In this document: piece after piece, positions 14,603 through 26,769 of the stretch
How positions within the stretch are numbered: the stretch's first letter is position 1
Layout: each line of letters starts with the position of its first letter
Assembly (NCBI RefSeq): GCF_009389715.1
Contig: NC_052399.1
Span: forward strand, 13,457,646 to 13,521,645
Direction of reading: 5' to 3'
DNA length: 64,000 nucleotides
DNA from: Phoenix dactylifera
Taxonomy: Eukaryota > Streptophyta > Magnoliopsida > Arecales > Arecaceae
The notes under the pieces: model-generated
Databases searched by the model: none
The model's input: only the letters and a program-made list of their open reading frames with translations
Told to the model about the DNA's origin: nothing
Translations under genes and position numbers: made by a program

Positions 14603-14632
14603 CTCTGTTCCTGAAATGGCATCATCTTGAAC
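14603..14632 (-). other. Splice-flanked 30-nt microexon candidate
   Basis: On the minus strand a 30-base segment is bounded by a CAG acceptor and a GAG|GTAAC donor, with an open frame reading VQDDAISGTE. It lies 283 bases downstream of the CENP-V-like stop codon. It could be a 3' UTR exon of that gene, an exon of an unrecognised transcript, or chance. Confidence 0.2.
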
Positions 14633-14915
14633 CTGCGAATGAATCTTAGACAAATTGTTCATGTTATGAATAGGCATCAGTTATGAGAGCTATATGATGA
14701 CTAGGACAACAAAACAAATGATAGAATCATAGAAGAGCCAAAACTAAATAAATTTTACATTCATAGGTATATAGAAACAAATAAAGTACAATCTACAAAA
14801 ATCCATGATTCAGTTACAATGTTACATTAAGATCTATATCACTTTCGCTACTTATTACAGTTTTCCGATACCTAAAACAGTTACTGCAGCCATAGACCAT
14901 TTGAGTCGCCTAATT

Positions 14916-15287
14916 TTATATTTTGAGGAGCCCCTTCCCATCAAAGTGCTTGATCTCATAATGTTTCAGGGTACCAGGATCAACACAGTTAATTACCACT
15001 GCAACACCATCAGGGTTCCCCCTTTGCTTGTAAAAGGAGGTAATACCGCACACCTTGCAGAAGATGTGCTTTGCTGAATGCGTGCCAAAGGTGTAGGTGG
15101 TCAGGAACTGCTCGGACTCTTCCATGAGCTTGAACTTGTCGTTTGGGACAACAAAATGGGTGGTGCCTCTCATCGAACAGTTGGAGCAATTGCAGGTGCA
15201 CCCAACAACACTTGGTGGGGCCTCTATTTGCCATCTGACTCGCTTGCAGTGGCATCCACCATTATGAATGACAGTTTCCACACTCAT
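14916..15287 (-). CDS. CENP-V/GFA domain-containing protein
   Basis: A small zinc protein of the GFA fold (glutathione-dependent formaldehyde-activating enzyme / centromere protein V family). The 123 residues cover almost the whole fold: GGCHCKRVRW near residue 10 supplies the first CxC zinc ligands, CTCNCSNCSMRG near residue 30 the second cysteine cluster, and CKVCG near residue 80 the third. The enzymatic role of plant members is not established. The ATG sits one base inside an exon whose acceptor (TTCTTACAG) ends at 15289. A 5'-UTR exon at about 17179-17230 with donor CCAG|GTAAGT pairs with it across a 1.9 kb intron. The C-terminus departs from what I remember of plant homologues: after HFDGK the frame reads GLLKI and stops, where homologues I recall continue DGxNWE for about 15-20 residues, so this copy may be shortened. 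Confidence 0.88.
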   Translation of the reverse strand: MSVETVIHNGGCHCKRVRWQIEAPPSVVGCTCNCSNCSMRGTTHFVVPNDKFKLMEESEQFLTTYTFGTHSAKHIFCKVCGITSFYKQRGNPDGVAVVINCVDPGTLKHYEIKHFDGKGLLKI

Positions 15288-15289
15288 CC

Positions 15290-17178
15290 TGTAAGAATTC
15301 AGACATGATATGAACTATGTCAATTAGAAGTTTGTAAGCTTGCACATTTTCTACGAAAACAATGAAACTAGGAGGGCTAATAAATGTTGGAGTATTTTCC
15401 CTCAAAAAAAAAAAATGTCAGAGACCTGCACAAAGTTGCTCTTCATCCCAAGAGGAGACATTATTAACTTTAACACTATTTAGTATAGAAAGACAATTTA
15501 TTATTTCTCAGGAAAAACAATGTAATATTGAAACAAATATTTGCACAAGGGATGTGCAAAGGCATGCTAGTTCAAACCCCATCATCTACCACAGCAACAC
15601 ATGCAGCAGTCAATAGTATTGTCATATATAAAGTCCATTGTCTTTCCAAGAAGATCAGTCATCATATCTGTTCTTCTTTGGGTATTTGATCTAGAATCGA
15701 TGCATAGTTTTGAGAAATACATTGGCGTACAGGACTACAGGGCTCATATTCACATGAAGTGGAGGTCGCAGTTTGCCTCCAGAAAGAAGTAAACTGAGTG
15801 AAATTAATTGACAGCCGCTTGGAGCTAGCAGCACCTAGCTTGCACGAGTGACTGTGCTTCCATCTTTTGATGAGTAAAAGAGGACCCATGGTTTTCAAGC
15901 TTCCTATGGTGAAACTATCAAACATGATTGTCAACCTTAAGGAATGGAACAAAATGGTTATCTGTATATCAAATATCCACATTGGAAGCTACTCTTCAAG
16001 GAAGCACTAGAACTCAAATCTAAAGAAGAGATATACGAGTTGAATGATATCAATCAAGCAGTTCAATGATTAATAATCAGCGCTTATCCTCAGGCAAGAG
16101 ACGTCAAACAGCATCAGAGATCCTGAGTCCAGTAGGTTAGGATGGAGATTGAAGTATCATCTTACCACCAAAGCCCTGAGAGCCAAAGGTGACATGATTA
16201 CAGAAACAACAATAATCCAACTCTGAATGCAGGACACGGAGCACTATTCTGCACGTTGTACTTATTCAAGAATTCAAGAACTTTCATCTTGATACATGAT
16301 GGTAATGAACTAACATAGCTGATGCTGCAACCAAGAAAACTAGTTAATCTGTCCTGAAGTTTCTAACAAATATATTGCTTCACCCTAACAAGGTGGATTT
16401 TAAAGATTTCTGGTGCACTGGGTTAAATGATGCAGAATCCCATTAGACAACTCTTAAGAAGCAAGGCATCTTCCTGAGATCAGAATCATACCTTTGCGGA
16501 CCAAACTTTTCTTTCTTTTCTTTCTTTCTTTTTTTGATAGAAATCAAAGTGGAAATTTTGAAAAACCTAGCATACTGTTTACATGCAATACACAAGATAT
16601 GCTACAACTTCTGTCAACCGAGGCCAGTGCTCAAAACCTGATTCACCATATGCATGGTTGAGAACCGAAGAAGAATTTCATGAGAAATAAAAGAGAAATG
16701 AACAAAACGCATGATATTCTAGCTTGCAGCCTATTTATGACTGAGGAACATGAGATTTTCTCATAAAATGAAATTGACAAAATTAACGAATTGGGTATGG
16801 CTCTGCCCGTCCTTTCTTCTCAAAAAATCTTGCAGAACATCACTTATATTTTCCTATCAATGATCCTGTCTCGCATTGGTTTGATTGTTCCAGAGGGACA
16901 AGGCTTGGGATCAGAAATTCCTTAACAAATTGAATGCTTCTAGTCGCGAAGGCCTACAAACTCATTAAATATCGATGACTCCAAACCATATGAGCATGAA
17001 AATTATCTCTATAAACTCAGAGTTCAAAAGCAACCAAGAATATGTACTTAACTGTAAGAAAGGAATGAAAATATAGAACGAAAGGAAGCATATTTCCCTA
17101 GAAGTATAGGCTGAGAAACAGAGAATGGATCCAAAGAAGTTAAGGGAGGATGGTTGGATGCCGAGAGAAAGAACTTAC
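15290..17178 (-). other. 5'-UTR intron of the CENP-V-like gene
   Basis: The interval lies between the donor (GTAAGT, minus strand) ending the leader exon at 17179 and the acceptor before the coding exon at 15288. It is AT-rich, with a pyrimidine-rich stretch at about 16,507-16,534. The short frames inside (15362-15616, 15601-15792, 15662-15982) show no protein signature. Confidence 0.55.
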
Positions 17179-17265
17179 CTGGAGAAGGAGAATAGTTGCT
17201 CACGAACCCTGAAGAGGAGATTGGCTTGATGGGATGAAGCCTACGTCACTTCCTTTTATACCCTT
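17179..17265 (-). promoter_or_regulatory. TATA box and 5'-UTR exon of the CENP-V-like gene
   Basis: Read on the minus strand, TATAAAA lies at 17260-17254, followed by a TGACGTAG sequence at 17248-17241. The leader exon then ends at the donor CCAG|GTAAGT (17179/17178). The TATA-to-donor distance leaves a leader exon of about 50 bases. The motif arrangement supports this, but there is no transcript evidence. Confidence 0.6.
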
Positions 17266-19709
17266 GAGCATGGGGAAAGTGCAGAAGTGAAAGCTGAATA
17301 TTCACACCAACTCATTTGGTTAATGGTTACGGAGGAGAGGAGAGAAAAAGCATGGTCAACCAAAAGAATAAAGGAATATATATGGTATTTAAATAGAGTT
17401 TCTAAATAAAATATATGAAAAATATAACTTTTTATAAAAATAAAATTTTTATATTTAATAAAAAATATATGAAATATAAAAAAATTAAAAAAAATTAATT
17501 TTAAGGTTTTAGATAGAATGAAGTAAAATTTTTCCTTTATTAAGTATGTATATAACTTTTCTAAAAAGTTATATACTCAACCAAATATTAGACATTCTTT
17601 AATATGACATTTTCTCATGGTCAACCAAGCATCAGCATTTCAAAAAAATATTTTAATAACAAAAAAAAATTTCACAAACCAAACGGGTCGAAAAAAATGA
17701 TGAAATTGTCTTCAACAGGTGATATCACCTACAACTTGTTGCTGGATCTTTTCCGTGACACATGGTTTGTTCACAATAAACTAATAAAATTCTCAACAAT
17801 ATCTGATAAGAGATGGCCTTGATCATTGCAGAATTAGAATTTAGCAGTGAAATGCCTCTATTTTTCTTTTGGTTAGGTGGTCGATAACTATAGCACGCGT
17901 AAGAGGGAGTGTAATGTGCTAATAGAACTTAAACTAACCATCTTAAGAAAATTATGCATTAGTTCAGTCAAAGTTAGTACTTCTAGCCGGCAGAATGGAC
18001 CACCAGACATAAAATTTTAGCTTGCATACTTCTAAAAATTTTATGGATCAACTCTTTGATAGCTATCACAGAGAGACACCTGAATTCACTGGCTTAGCAC
18101 AAGCCCGGAGTCAGTACTGGTTGCCATGTGTTCAAAATAGAACTTGTAGCGAGGAATTGAAACTTTAGGTGTGAGAACGTGAAAACGCTAGGGGAAATTT
18201 ATGTAAAACACCCCATAGGACAACAAATTGTTATGATGAAATTGAAATATGGGCAACAATAGCAATATTCTCATGATTATCGACAAGATTGTTAAATTAT
18301 TCAGAAATTTTTCCATATCATCTAATGCATTGGATTATTCTCGAATAATTAGATTGATTATGAATTACTTGATTATGATTTATTCACGAGTAACTCGAGG
18401 AATGCTCATGAACTACAAGTTATTATTGTTGTCTTTTGTTACCCGTAATGGTTCTGTTTCTATCTTTGCTGTTGAAGCTCTTCTAAATATGGAAGTATAT
18501 TTATAAATGCATATTTGATTATTTTTATTTCCATATTTTCAAACTTTACATAAACTTTGTGTTTTGCTTGAAAATATTTCCTCTAATCGCACTAATATAA
18601 AATGCCAAACTTGGGAAGATTCAGTTAACTTTTCGAGGCGGCATGGAACATTTAGAAGTTATTTTTCCGACAAGAAAACATATTCTTGACTAATTCTTAC
18701 ATTGGTTCATTATTTCATGGTTTAACTTGTGCTTTTGGCTCATCAATAGCTAGATTTGTGTTAGAAATCGCTCAAGATTTGTGTGGAGCCATATTTTGGT
18801 ACTAAAGAATGATTTACCTTCCTTTTCATGAATCCACCATTAGATCATCCACTGTATAGCTCTCAAAGCATTTTGAACTCCATTCATCCACTTGCATTGA
18901 TCTCGAAGCAACCAATAATGGATTCACGCGAACGATGGTGAATCCTTCCTTCGTTGTGAAAGGTACAAACCCAATCCCTTGCCACACAGCACAAATAGTT
19001 AGTTGTGACTCTGGGAATTAGTGCAATATATGGGAATGGTTCAATACTGAGCTACCGAGCCATAAATAAGTAGGCTTGATTGCTTGAATAACCTTTTATG
19101 AACTCTCACAGGGGTCCAAATCATTTTCTTTGCATGGTAGATCAAGTGGTGGTAATTGAAATACATACCAAACTAGTGTCAAAGGGGCTACTCGCATGTG
19201 TGTTTGGGAGGAACTAAAGGCGAATAAAATTTTTCATGGCCATCTTCGGGTAGGCTATAAATTCAAATTGGAGTTCAGGATAGAAAGGTGACGAAGAAAC
19301 AAAAGCACAAGCCAAAGAGTCTGTGTGTGTGAGAGAGAGAGAAAGAGAGGGAAGGGGTGAGGCGTTCAGAAATTATTCAAGCGATCAATAAGGTGGACCT
19401 TTGGCTAAGGTTAGGCTAAGGTGGGTTAGTCCCTCTTTAGTTATTGTTGGGTGATGACGAAGTGGGGCTTCACCAGTCTAAATTTGTGCTTTTTCTTCTT
19501 TCTTTGTTGTCAGCTCTTTAGTTTCCTTCTTGCAAGGCTCTTCATGCATCTTTCTATCATTTCATTTCCTTAATAAACTGGTAATGGCAGAAGAATAAGA
19601 AGAAGAAGAAATAAAAAAGGAGTTATCCTTGTCGCAACTAGTGAAATCAAGTTCTGGTAGTCATACGTAGAATATTAGTTAGGTTGAAGGTAGATGACTT
19701 AATGCCTAT
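17266..19709. other. AT-rich intergenic DNA
   Basis: No gene is visible. A very AT-rich stretch covers about 17,390-17,700, where the phrase CATGGTCAACCAA occurs twice (about 17,352 and 17,617), perhaps marking an old short transposon. A GA-rich run lies near 19,331-19,358. The frames at 17604-17822 and 18249-18506 are low in information and unmatched. Confidence 0.4.
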
Positions 19710-21700
19710 TGTCACGCTCCAAACCCAGCACTCGGGTCCGGTACGCGACCGGCCGCATGAGCCCTAGAGCAGTGCCCTAAAGATCATGTAAGGCCTATAA
19801 TTAACACAAATTCCAATAAATCCATAATTAATTTAGTAATTCAAATAAATAAATCCGACATGTCCAAATAAACAAATTAGTTCAATTACAAGATCTTCAA
19901 ATGTTTATCGACATCAAAGAAGGATAAACAAACAAACTAACTAATGACTCTGGTACTCGCACTCTGCGCCCATCCCATCCAAATCTATGCATCCTGCAAC
20001 TCTGATAAAAAAGAAAAAGAAGAGGGGGTGAGCTTTATAGCCCAGTAAGAGTCCCTACACATCCACACCAACACAATAATAATATAGATTTGGAAATTAC
20101 GACAAATCGATGCACATTTCATGAAATTATGTACAGTTTCCAAAAGACTCAAATAATCAATATAAGTATGTACTTCAAACATCAATGCCAGTCCAGGCAC
20201 ACAAGAATGATATAGCATATGATAGCTCATAAATCTTCATTACTGTTTTCAATGCATTTTCTTTTCATTCTATATTAACTTGATCCGAATCAATTATCTT
20301 CCCGACTTTGGGCTACATCCCGGTCACGTTTCCGGCCCGTGACGGGGCAATCGATAGTATCACATTTCCGGCCTGTGACGGGGCAATCAATAGTATCACA
20401 TTTTCAGCCTGTGATGGGGCAATTGATAATATCACATTTCCAGCCTGTGACGGGGCAATCGATAGTATCACATTTCCAGCCTGTGATGGGGCAATCAAAA
20501 CTAACGAGATAAGCCCAAAGTCCCTACTCATTTAAACAATTCACATACACACATCAATTCCTTTTTCCATCTTATATCCGGCCTAGACTAACCAATGTCA
20601 CGTTTCCGGCCCGTGACAGGGCAATCAATATAACATGGTTAGTCCATCCACCATATCATTAGTCCAATTACGTAAATGTAAGCTATATATGCTCAAGTAT
20701 ATATCCATCATACTATCAATTACAAATAAACATGATCAAAATACGATTCAATACCAAAATATCATAGCAACCACATTTATTAATCCAAATATGCAGGTGC
20801 AAGTTATGCGCATGCATGTATCCATCAAGATACCAATCACAAGCAAATACGATCAAAATATAATTTAATATAAAACTCTTTTTGCTTCTTACTTATCAGG
20901 ATCATAGCACATCATACATATATGGTGTAAAAATATTTATATCATGCAGGATTGGCGTATAAGGATTCTTACACTTTGTTGAAAACTCAGACAAACTAAT
21001 CACCCGCCCTCACGGCGATCTATGAACCGGGATGCGCAGGATCCCGCTTAGCGTCCTCTCGTCCAACAGATTGTTTTCCTACAGAACCAAGTCATCATTA
21101 AAATTTATCAAAGATATATGACAATCTAGGACCCCTATTTGATCCTCTAAATAGTACTCTAAAATCTAGCATCCCAGGACTATCTAGAGTCCTCAAAGCA
21201 ATGATCTCCCCGGATCCAAGTGTAGAGAGAGAAAACATGAAGTGAGAAAGCTTAGAGAGAAGAGAGAGAAGATTAATAAGGGAAAGGGGAAGAAAACTCC
21301 CTTTCTCTTTCTCTCTTCTTTCTTCTTCCCGGCGGAAAGGGAGACGGTGCTCGGCACCGGGCAACCCATGGCCGGCAATGCCCCATGGTCGTCGACCCGT
21401 GGTGGTGCCGACAGCCCGGCGACGGTCGGCCGAACGGAAGGAGGAAGAAGACCGAATATAGGTTCGGTTTCCCCATCAATCCGGCGGCTTACCAGCCGTA
21501 TTCCCAAAGAAATAATGGCAAAAGAAGAAGAAGAAGGAGGAGGGAGGGTGCTCACCTTACCTCCGGCGAGTTCCTCCGGCAAGATCCACGGCGAACAACC
21601 CAAGTTTCTCACGGATCTCTTTTTTTTTTCTTTTTCTTTTGAACGGCACTCGGTTGATGCTCTAGGATGAGGAGAAAAGGATCTTTATATTATTACATCG
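19710..21700. mobile_element. LTR-like element (possible solo LTR), about 2 kb
   Basis: The segment begins TGTCACGCTCC, a start typical of many plant Ty3/gypsy LTRs. Its composition differs from its surroundings: a GC-rich opening, a 36-bp minisatellite at 20.32-20.53 kb, and a GC-rich, purine/pyrimidine-skewed 3' third (21.0-21.65 kb). No gag, protease or reverse-transcriptase coding is present, so it would be a solo LTR or a non-autonomous element. The right end is uncertain; a TG...CA pair could close near 21,697, but I found no convincing target duplication. Frames at 21098-21670 on both strands belong to this skewed sequence and are not credited as genes. Confidence 0.45.
20323..20506. 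repeat. 36-bp minisatellite, five copies plus one detached copy
   Basis: Five consecutive units share the core TTTCCGGCCTGTGACGGGG with C/T changes (CGG to CAG, GAC to GAT). A sixth unit lies at about 20,598-20,635. Because 36 is a multiple of three, both strands stay open and give false repeat peptides of 12-residue period. Confidence 0.9.
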
Positions 21701-22784
21701 ATAGTGTAACCTTGATATTACTTTGAAATTTTACATGTTGTATGATGCAAACTAAAGAGGCAGAAAATTGCATATCATTTGTGTTTTTTTTTGCAAAATT
21801 TTTATATTTATCAACTCTACTAAAGCATGAGGCACACAAAAAAAAATATTAGTAAAAAGGGAGGCCTGTAAGAACTAATATATCAACAATGCAATTGTTC
21901 CCCATCTTAGCACTACGGCTTATTCAAAAAACTAAGAAATATCTGTATATTGCACTTCTCCATCAATTTGACAATTTATAAGTAAGATTATATGTATTTG
22001 TAGTTCCGTGCATGTGTGTACACACATATGCGATGCACACGTCTTTATTATTCAACTTAATTTTTTTTTAGAATTTATAATATATATATACCATCCTCTT
22101 TCTTCACAATCACCTTCTTCTTCTTTTTTTTTTTTTTTTTTCTTTCTTCGAGGAGTATTCGAGTTCTGCCAATGTTATTAAGGACAATGCTATCTTGCAG
22201 CCTAGTAAGTGTGTCCTAAGACATTATCTGTGTTAGTATTGTTTGTCTTCTAGACTATTGAATTGTTGCTTAATTTTCAATTGAGTATGCGTTAGGTAGT
22301 TTTTCTCTTTATAAGAGTTGGGACTTAGCCCTGATAATTTTTCTTTTGAATGAACGGAAGTCTATGTTTATTTCTCAAAAAGTAATGCTATTTTTTTGTT
22401 CCACCATGCTAGGTTATCTTTTTTTGGTGAGAAAGTAAGATTTCGTGTCCTGATGTGTCACGGAAATATCTATATCTAGTAATTCAGTTAGGACTTAATT
22501 AGATATTCTTGTAGGAATTGGATATGTTGACCTGTCGAAATTCCATCCTGCAATTTAACTAAAAACATCAACTGAGTCATGGCCGTACGAAATCTGATGC
22601 TAAATTCAGCCCAATCCTAGCGGATTGCGGGGCGAGGGTTCTGGCACCCAATCCCCTGCCCTGAAGCGCCAAAAGCCCAAAACCCTTCTCTCCCTCTTTC
22701 TCTCCTCTCTTTCCCGTCGCCACCACCACCTCGGGTGTTTCTCTGCGAACAAAACACGAACGCCGTCGCCATATAAAGAAGTAA
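21701..22784. other. Intergenic region upstream of the first PPR gene
   Basis: AT-rich, with a poly-T/CTT tract at about 22,109-22,149. The last 170 bases become CT-rich. CATATAAAG at 22,770-22,778 resembles a TATA box but lies only about 23 bases before the PPR ATG. No gene is seen. Confidence 0.4.
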
Positions 22785-22800
22785 ATGATGCCTGGCCTCG

Positions 22801-24456
22801 ATGCCGAGAGGAACCCTAGAATTCTTCGCCCGGCTGCGAAGGACCTCCCGCTTCCCCTCCCCTATCGACTGCAACATCCGCCTCCACCGCCTCGTCCGCG
22901 CCGCCCTCGGCGACCTCGCCCTCAAGATCCTCGCCGACCTCACCTCCCGCGGCTTCCGCCCCCATACCTCCTCCATCAACGCCGCCGTCTCCCTCCTCTC
23001 CAAGCTCGGCAGCCCCCGCTCCGCCGAGCGCCTCGCTGCCGCCGCCTTCTCGGCCCTCGGCTGCCCGCCCGACATCTTCACCTTCAACTCCATCATCGAC
23101 GGCTACTGCCGCGCCGGCGATCTCCACCACTCCGCCCGCATCATGAACGGGATGGCGTCTGCTGCCCCCCGCCCCGACATCGTCACGTACAACGCCATAA
23201 TTAGCTCTTTCGGCAAGCATCGGATGCCCCGATTGGCTCTCGGTTATCTGGGCTCATTGTGGAAGCGCCACTCGCCGAATGTGGTCACTTATAGCATACT
23301 CGTCGACATGTTCTGCAAGCGGGGGGAATTGGAAATGGGGCGGGCGGCGTTGAACGATATGGAAGTCTCGGGGATTTCGCCAAATTTGGTGACTTTCACC
23401 TGTTTGATCGATGGGTATTGCAAGAATGATCGGTTGGATGCGGCATTGGAGTTGTATGATCGAATGTCAGAGCTCTCGTTGTTGCCAAATGTGTTTACTC
23501 ACAATGCGCTCATCGATGGTCTCTGCAAGGTGGGCTTGTTGGAGCGAGCTGAGCAAGTGTTCGATGGGATGCATAAATTTGGGGTGGAGGCCAATGCGGT
23601 GGTCTATACTTCGTTGATAGATGGGTACTTCAAGAAAGGGGATTTGGATGCAGCAATGAGGTATTTGAGTAGAATGCGTGAGAATGGAGTCAGGCTTGAT
23701 GTGAAGGGTTATGGAGTGGTTATATGGGGACTTTGTAGTAATGGCCGGTTGGGTCAAGCTTTAGAGATGAGGAAAGAGATGGAGGGTAGGGGTTTAGTTC
23801 TGGATAAGTTTATCTTGACCACTCTAATGCATGCTCATTTCAAAGCCGGGGATTTGAAGAAGGGGTTGGAATTGCATGAAGACATGTTGAGGAAAGGCTT
23901 TGAGTCTGATGTGGTTACCATTTCGGCGGTGATGGATGGGCTTTGCAAGCATGGGCTTGTGAAGGAGGCAAAGAAGTATTTTGCAAAGGCTAAAGAAGCT
24001 AATGAGGTTTTGTATACTGTGCTTATTGATGGGCTGTGCAAAAAAGGGGAAATGAATGATGCCAAGAAAGTCTTTGTTGAAATGTCAGAAGCTGGTTTAG
24101 CTCCAGACAAATTCAGTTGCACGTCACAGATTGCTGCGCTCTGCAGAGAAGGGCATACAGTGGAAGCACTTAGGCTAAAGAATTTGATGCTTCAAAAGTG
24201 TATAGAACCCGACCTGCTTACTTTTAGCTCACTTATCTGGGGTTTGGCATCTAAAGGGCTTATGATTGAAGCAAGGCAGGTTTTTGATGATATGGTGCAA
24301 AGGGGCATTACTCCGGACTTGGTGGTGTATGATATTTTGATTAGAGGCTACCTCAAGAGGAACGATATGGTTGCAATTTCTAGCTTGGAAGAAGATATGA
24401 AGAAAAGGGGGCTAATCAAGGAAGAGCTGCCACTGTTTATGGAGAATGTCTACTAA
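22801..24456 (+). CDS. Pentatricopeptide repeat protein, P class, At2g01740-like
   Basis: Intronless 551-residue protein made almost entirely of 35-residue P-type PPR motifs. I count about 14 tandem repeats from residue 60 to the C-terminus, for example units starting PDIFTFNSIIDGYC, PNLVTFTCLIDGYCK, PNVFTHNALIDGLCK and PDLVVYDILIRGYLK. No E, DYW or SMR domain follows, so editing or nuclease activity is not indicated. P-class proteins bind specific organelle transcripts and stabilise, process or help translate them. Repeat order and length resemble Arabidopsis At2g01740 as I remember it, including EANEVLYTVLIDGLCK and LASKGLMIEARQVFDDM; the tail differs. No strong targeting peptide is obvious in the short N-terminus (MPRGTLEFFARLRR). 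The first 400 bases are very GC-rich with C/G-ending codons, then composition relaxes. Confidence 0.92.
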   Translation: MPRGTLEFFARLRRTSRFPSPIDCNIRLHRLVRAALGDLALKILADLTSRGFRPHTSSINAAVSLLSKLGSPRSAERLAAAAFSALGCPPDIFTFNSIIDGYCRAGDLHHSARIMNGMASAAPRPDIVTYNAIISSFGKHRMPRLALGYLGSLWKRHSPNVVTYSILVDMFCKRGELEMGRAALNDMEVSGISPNLVTFTCLIDGYCKNDRLDAALELYDRMSELSLLPNVFTHNALIDGLCKVGLLERAEQVFDGMHKFGVEANAVVYTSLIDGYFKKGDLDAAMRYLSRMRENGVRLDVKGYGVVIWGLCSNGRLGQALEMRKEMEGRGLVLDKFILTTLMHAHFKAGDLKKGLELHEDMLRKGFESDVVTISAVMDGLCKHGLVKEAKKYFAKAKEANEVLYTVLIDGLCKKGEMNDAKKVFVEMSEAGLAPDKFSCTSQIAALCREGHTVEALRLKNLMLQKCIEPDLLTFSSLIWGLASKGLMIEARQVFDDMVQRGITPDLVVYDILIRGYLKRNDMVAISSLEEDMKKRGLIKEELPLFMENVY

Positions 24457-26699
24457 CTTATTAAGGCTTGGCTTCATTGTTGTGCTTTGACTTCTGCTTC
24501 TATATGTTGATACAAATGTAAGAAAGATACTATGAGATGAGTGCATCTTTTCTTGTTTTTATTTTTTTATTTTTTTATTTCCTTTACTCTGTTCTATCTG
24601 GCTGCTCATATTATGTGCCATCTGCTCTGACCAGATCAGATGGCCTCAGGTGGTGCTTGTTAAAGCAAATGTGCTCTCTGAATTTGGAACCTTAGTCTCT
24701 ACAGCTGCTGGAAAATGTTCCCCTCTGGGTTACCAATGCTACCAATGCTCATATAGTCTCCCCGCTTTTGGGTTAGGGAAAGCATAGGCTGAAGCTGTAT
24801 CTTGATGTAGAAAACATGAAGAAAACTAATGGTCTGAACAAGCTCCGGTTTTGTTTCAGGTGCAATGACATTTCAGGTTACCGCATCAATGTTTCAGGTC
24901 TCTGTAGAAGCAAAAAGAGGTGATATCTGATGTTTTTTTTCTGTTTAATTTTATTTTTAACTTATTCAATTTCCCAATGAATATTATATATTCATATTAT
25001 ATCAGAGATCACATGACTCTGTGCACAAATGCTGAGTATTTCTTTGCAGGCTTATTGTTTGACTTGGTGATCTTGTGTTTATTAATATTTCTAGCATGAT
25101 ATGCTGGGTTCTTTACATTTTGCACTTTACTATATCTACTTTCTAGCCAAACTTATCTCTTCAAATTGCAATTGTAGCATGAGATTGTCATAGGCAAAAA
25201 CTCAGAATTCTCTGCAAGGAGATGATAACTTTTGTTGGTTTTGTAAAGTGGCTGATTCCTTTCTGCCTTCTATGATAAAATATTATCTTTAACAGACAAG
25301 GAGTTTTTGTGTGTGTGATTGTGTAAATTACTGCTTGTTTGTTCAATGGGGCAATGGTACATTTCAATGTATTATTCTCCTTGCCTCGACAGTCGCCAGA
25401 TAAAGAACTTAGTTTGCTGAGCAAGGGCTTTGTGCTGTAATTGGATGATCAGACTCAGAAAGGAGTAACTTTGACAGTGTTAAATCATAAAGAAGAAAAG
25501 TCAGAAATGAATACTGACATACAAACTTCATATGAACATCAACAAAATAGTTCTCGACCTTAACAATGCTTTGCTCTGAAGAAAGTTCAAAAGTGGTTTA
25601 CCTTGATAGGCGTTACACATCTAGGAAGCATTAATGAAGAGAAGTATTCATTGAATACTACAACTATGAGAGGACAGCATTATGAAGTGTAACTTCACAA
25701 CCATATTTGGCACAAGGAACATGTCACAAGGAACAGGAACAGGAGAGAGACCAAGAGCGAATTTTGATAATTGGCTTAAAACCATAATTTATTACTGCTT
25801 CCTTCTACGTCTAGACTTAGATGAGTTTTCAGTTCTTATGTCATTTTGTAGTTAAAATTATTGTCATTTTCATTGTCAGTGATCATTTGTATAAATATTA
25901 CCAATGATTTTTTTTTTCGTCATGTCCATCCTTTCTGAAAAATAATCCTTATGACATTTGAAGAAAATCAATCTGATGCATAAAGATTCAGAAAGTGACT
26001 ATATGTGGCTGGCTATTTAATGAATGACTCAGTAATTTGTAATGCAGGATAATCTCTATGCACATGCATATATTTTATGCAATGAATAAAAATTGAAGAG
26101 CATATGTTTACACATTCTGTGAGCCAATTTGAATTTGTAGATTTCTTATCTACACCTATAGGGTGGAATCTTATATATCTTGGACTGACAAGCCACATAG
26201 TTACGACAGTTTTACTAACTGACCTTACTCAGAGTTGAAAGAATAATCATGTACAAATTTCACAAGTCATCATTTGCAGAATGCTCTTGAAGATTTGGTG
26301 TCTCAGACTTTTGAATATCAATTTATAAGAACATGCAATGCAGAGCTTTAGATAAATCTGTTCTTAGAGAGAAAAGGGCTGATATAACAAGGTTAGAGCA
26401 ATTTATCTAAGAAGAAAAGACCGACTGGACAAGATCCGAGGTTTCTTTATCAGATGCTTATATCTCCATTCTTTTTAGTTCTTTTTTCTTATTTATGACA
26501 TGAAGTGAAACTACATGCTTCTTTTCTATTTTGACAGTTCTAGCTTGCTGAGCTAGCATGCTTCCTTCACTTATTCCCCATTAGCATTTTCTTTTGACAT
26601 GCTTGATCTTGTCCAATATAAATAAAGCAGAAGGGACCAATTTGAAATTTGTAGGGAGATTGTATTTAAGCTTTTACATGGGCTTGGTATTTAATATTA

Positions 26700-26769
<70 letters not shown>

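Noticed and set aside
20308..20535. Open frames on both strands with 12-residue repeats
   Set aside because: They follow automatically from a 36-bp minisatellite, whose period is a multiple of three. No start context or homology.
21098..21670. Several overlapping frames of 68-142 codons
   Set aside because: They lie within the skewed 3' part of the LTR-like element and overlap in several frames, with no domain pattern.
22617..23220. Antisense and alternative frames over the first PPR gene start
   Set aside because: Same GC-bias effect; the sense frame has clear PPR motifs, the others none.
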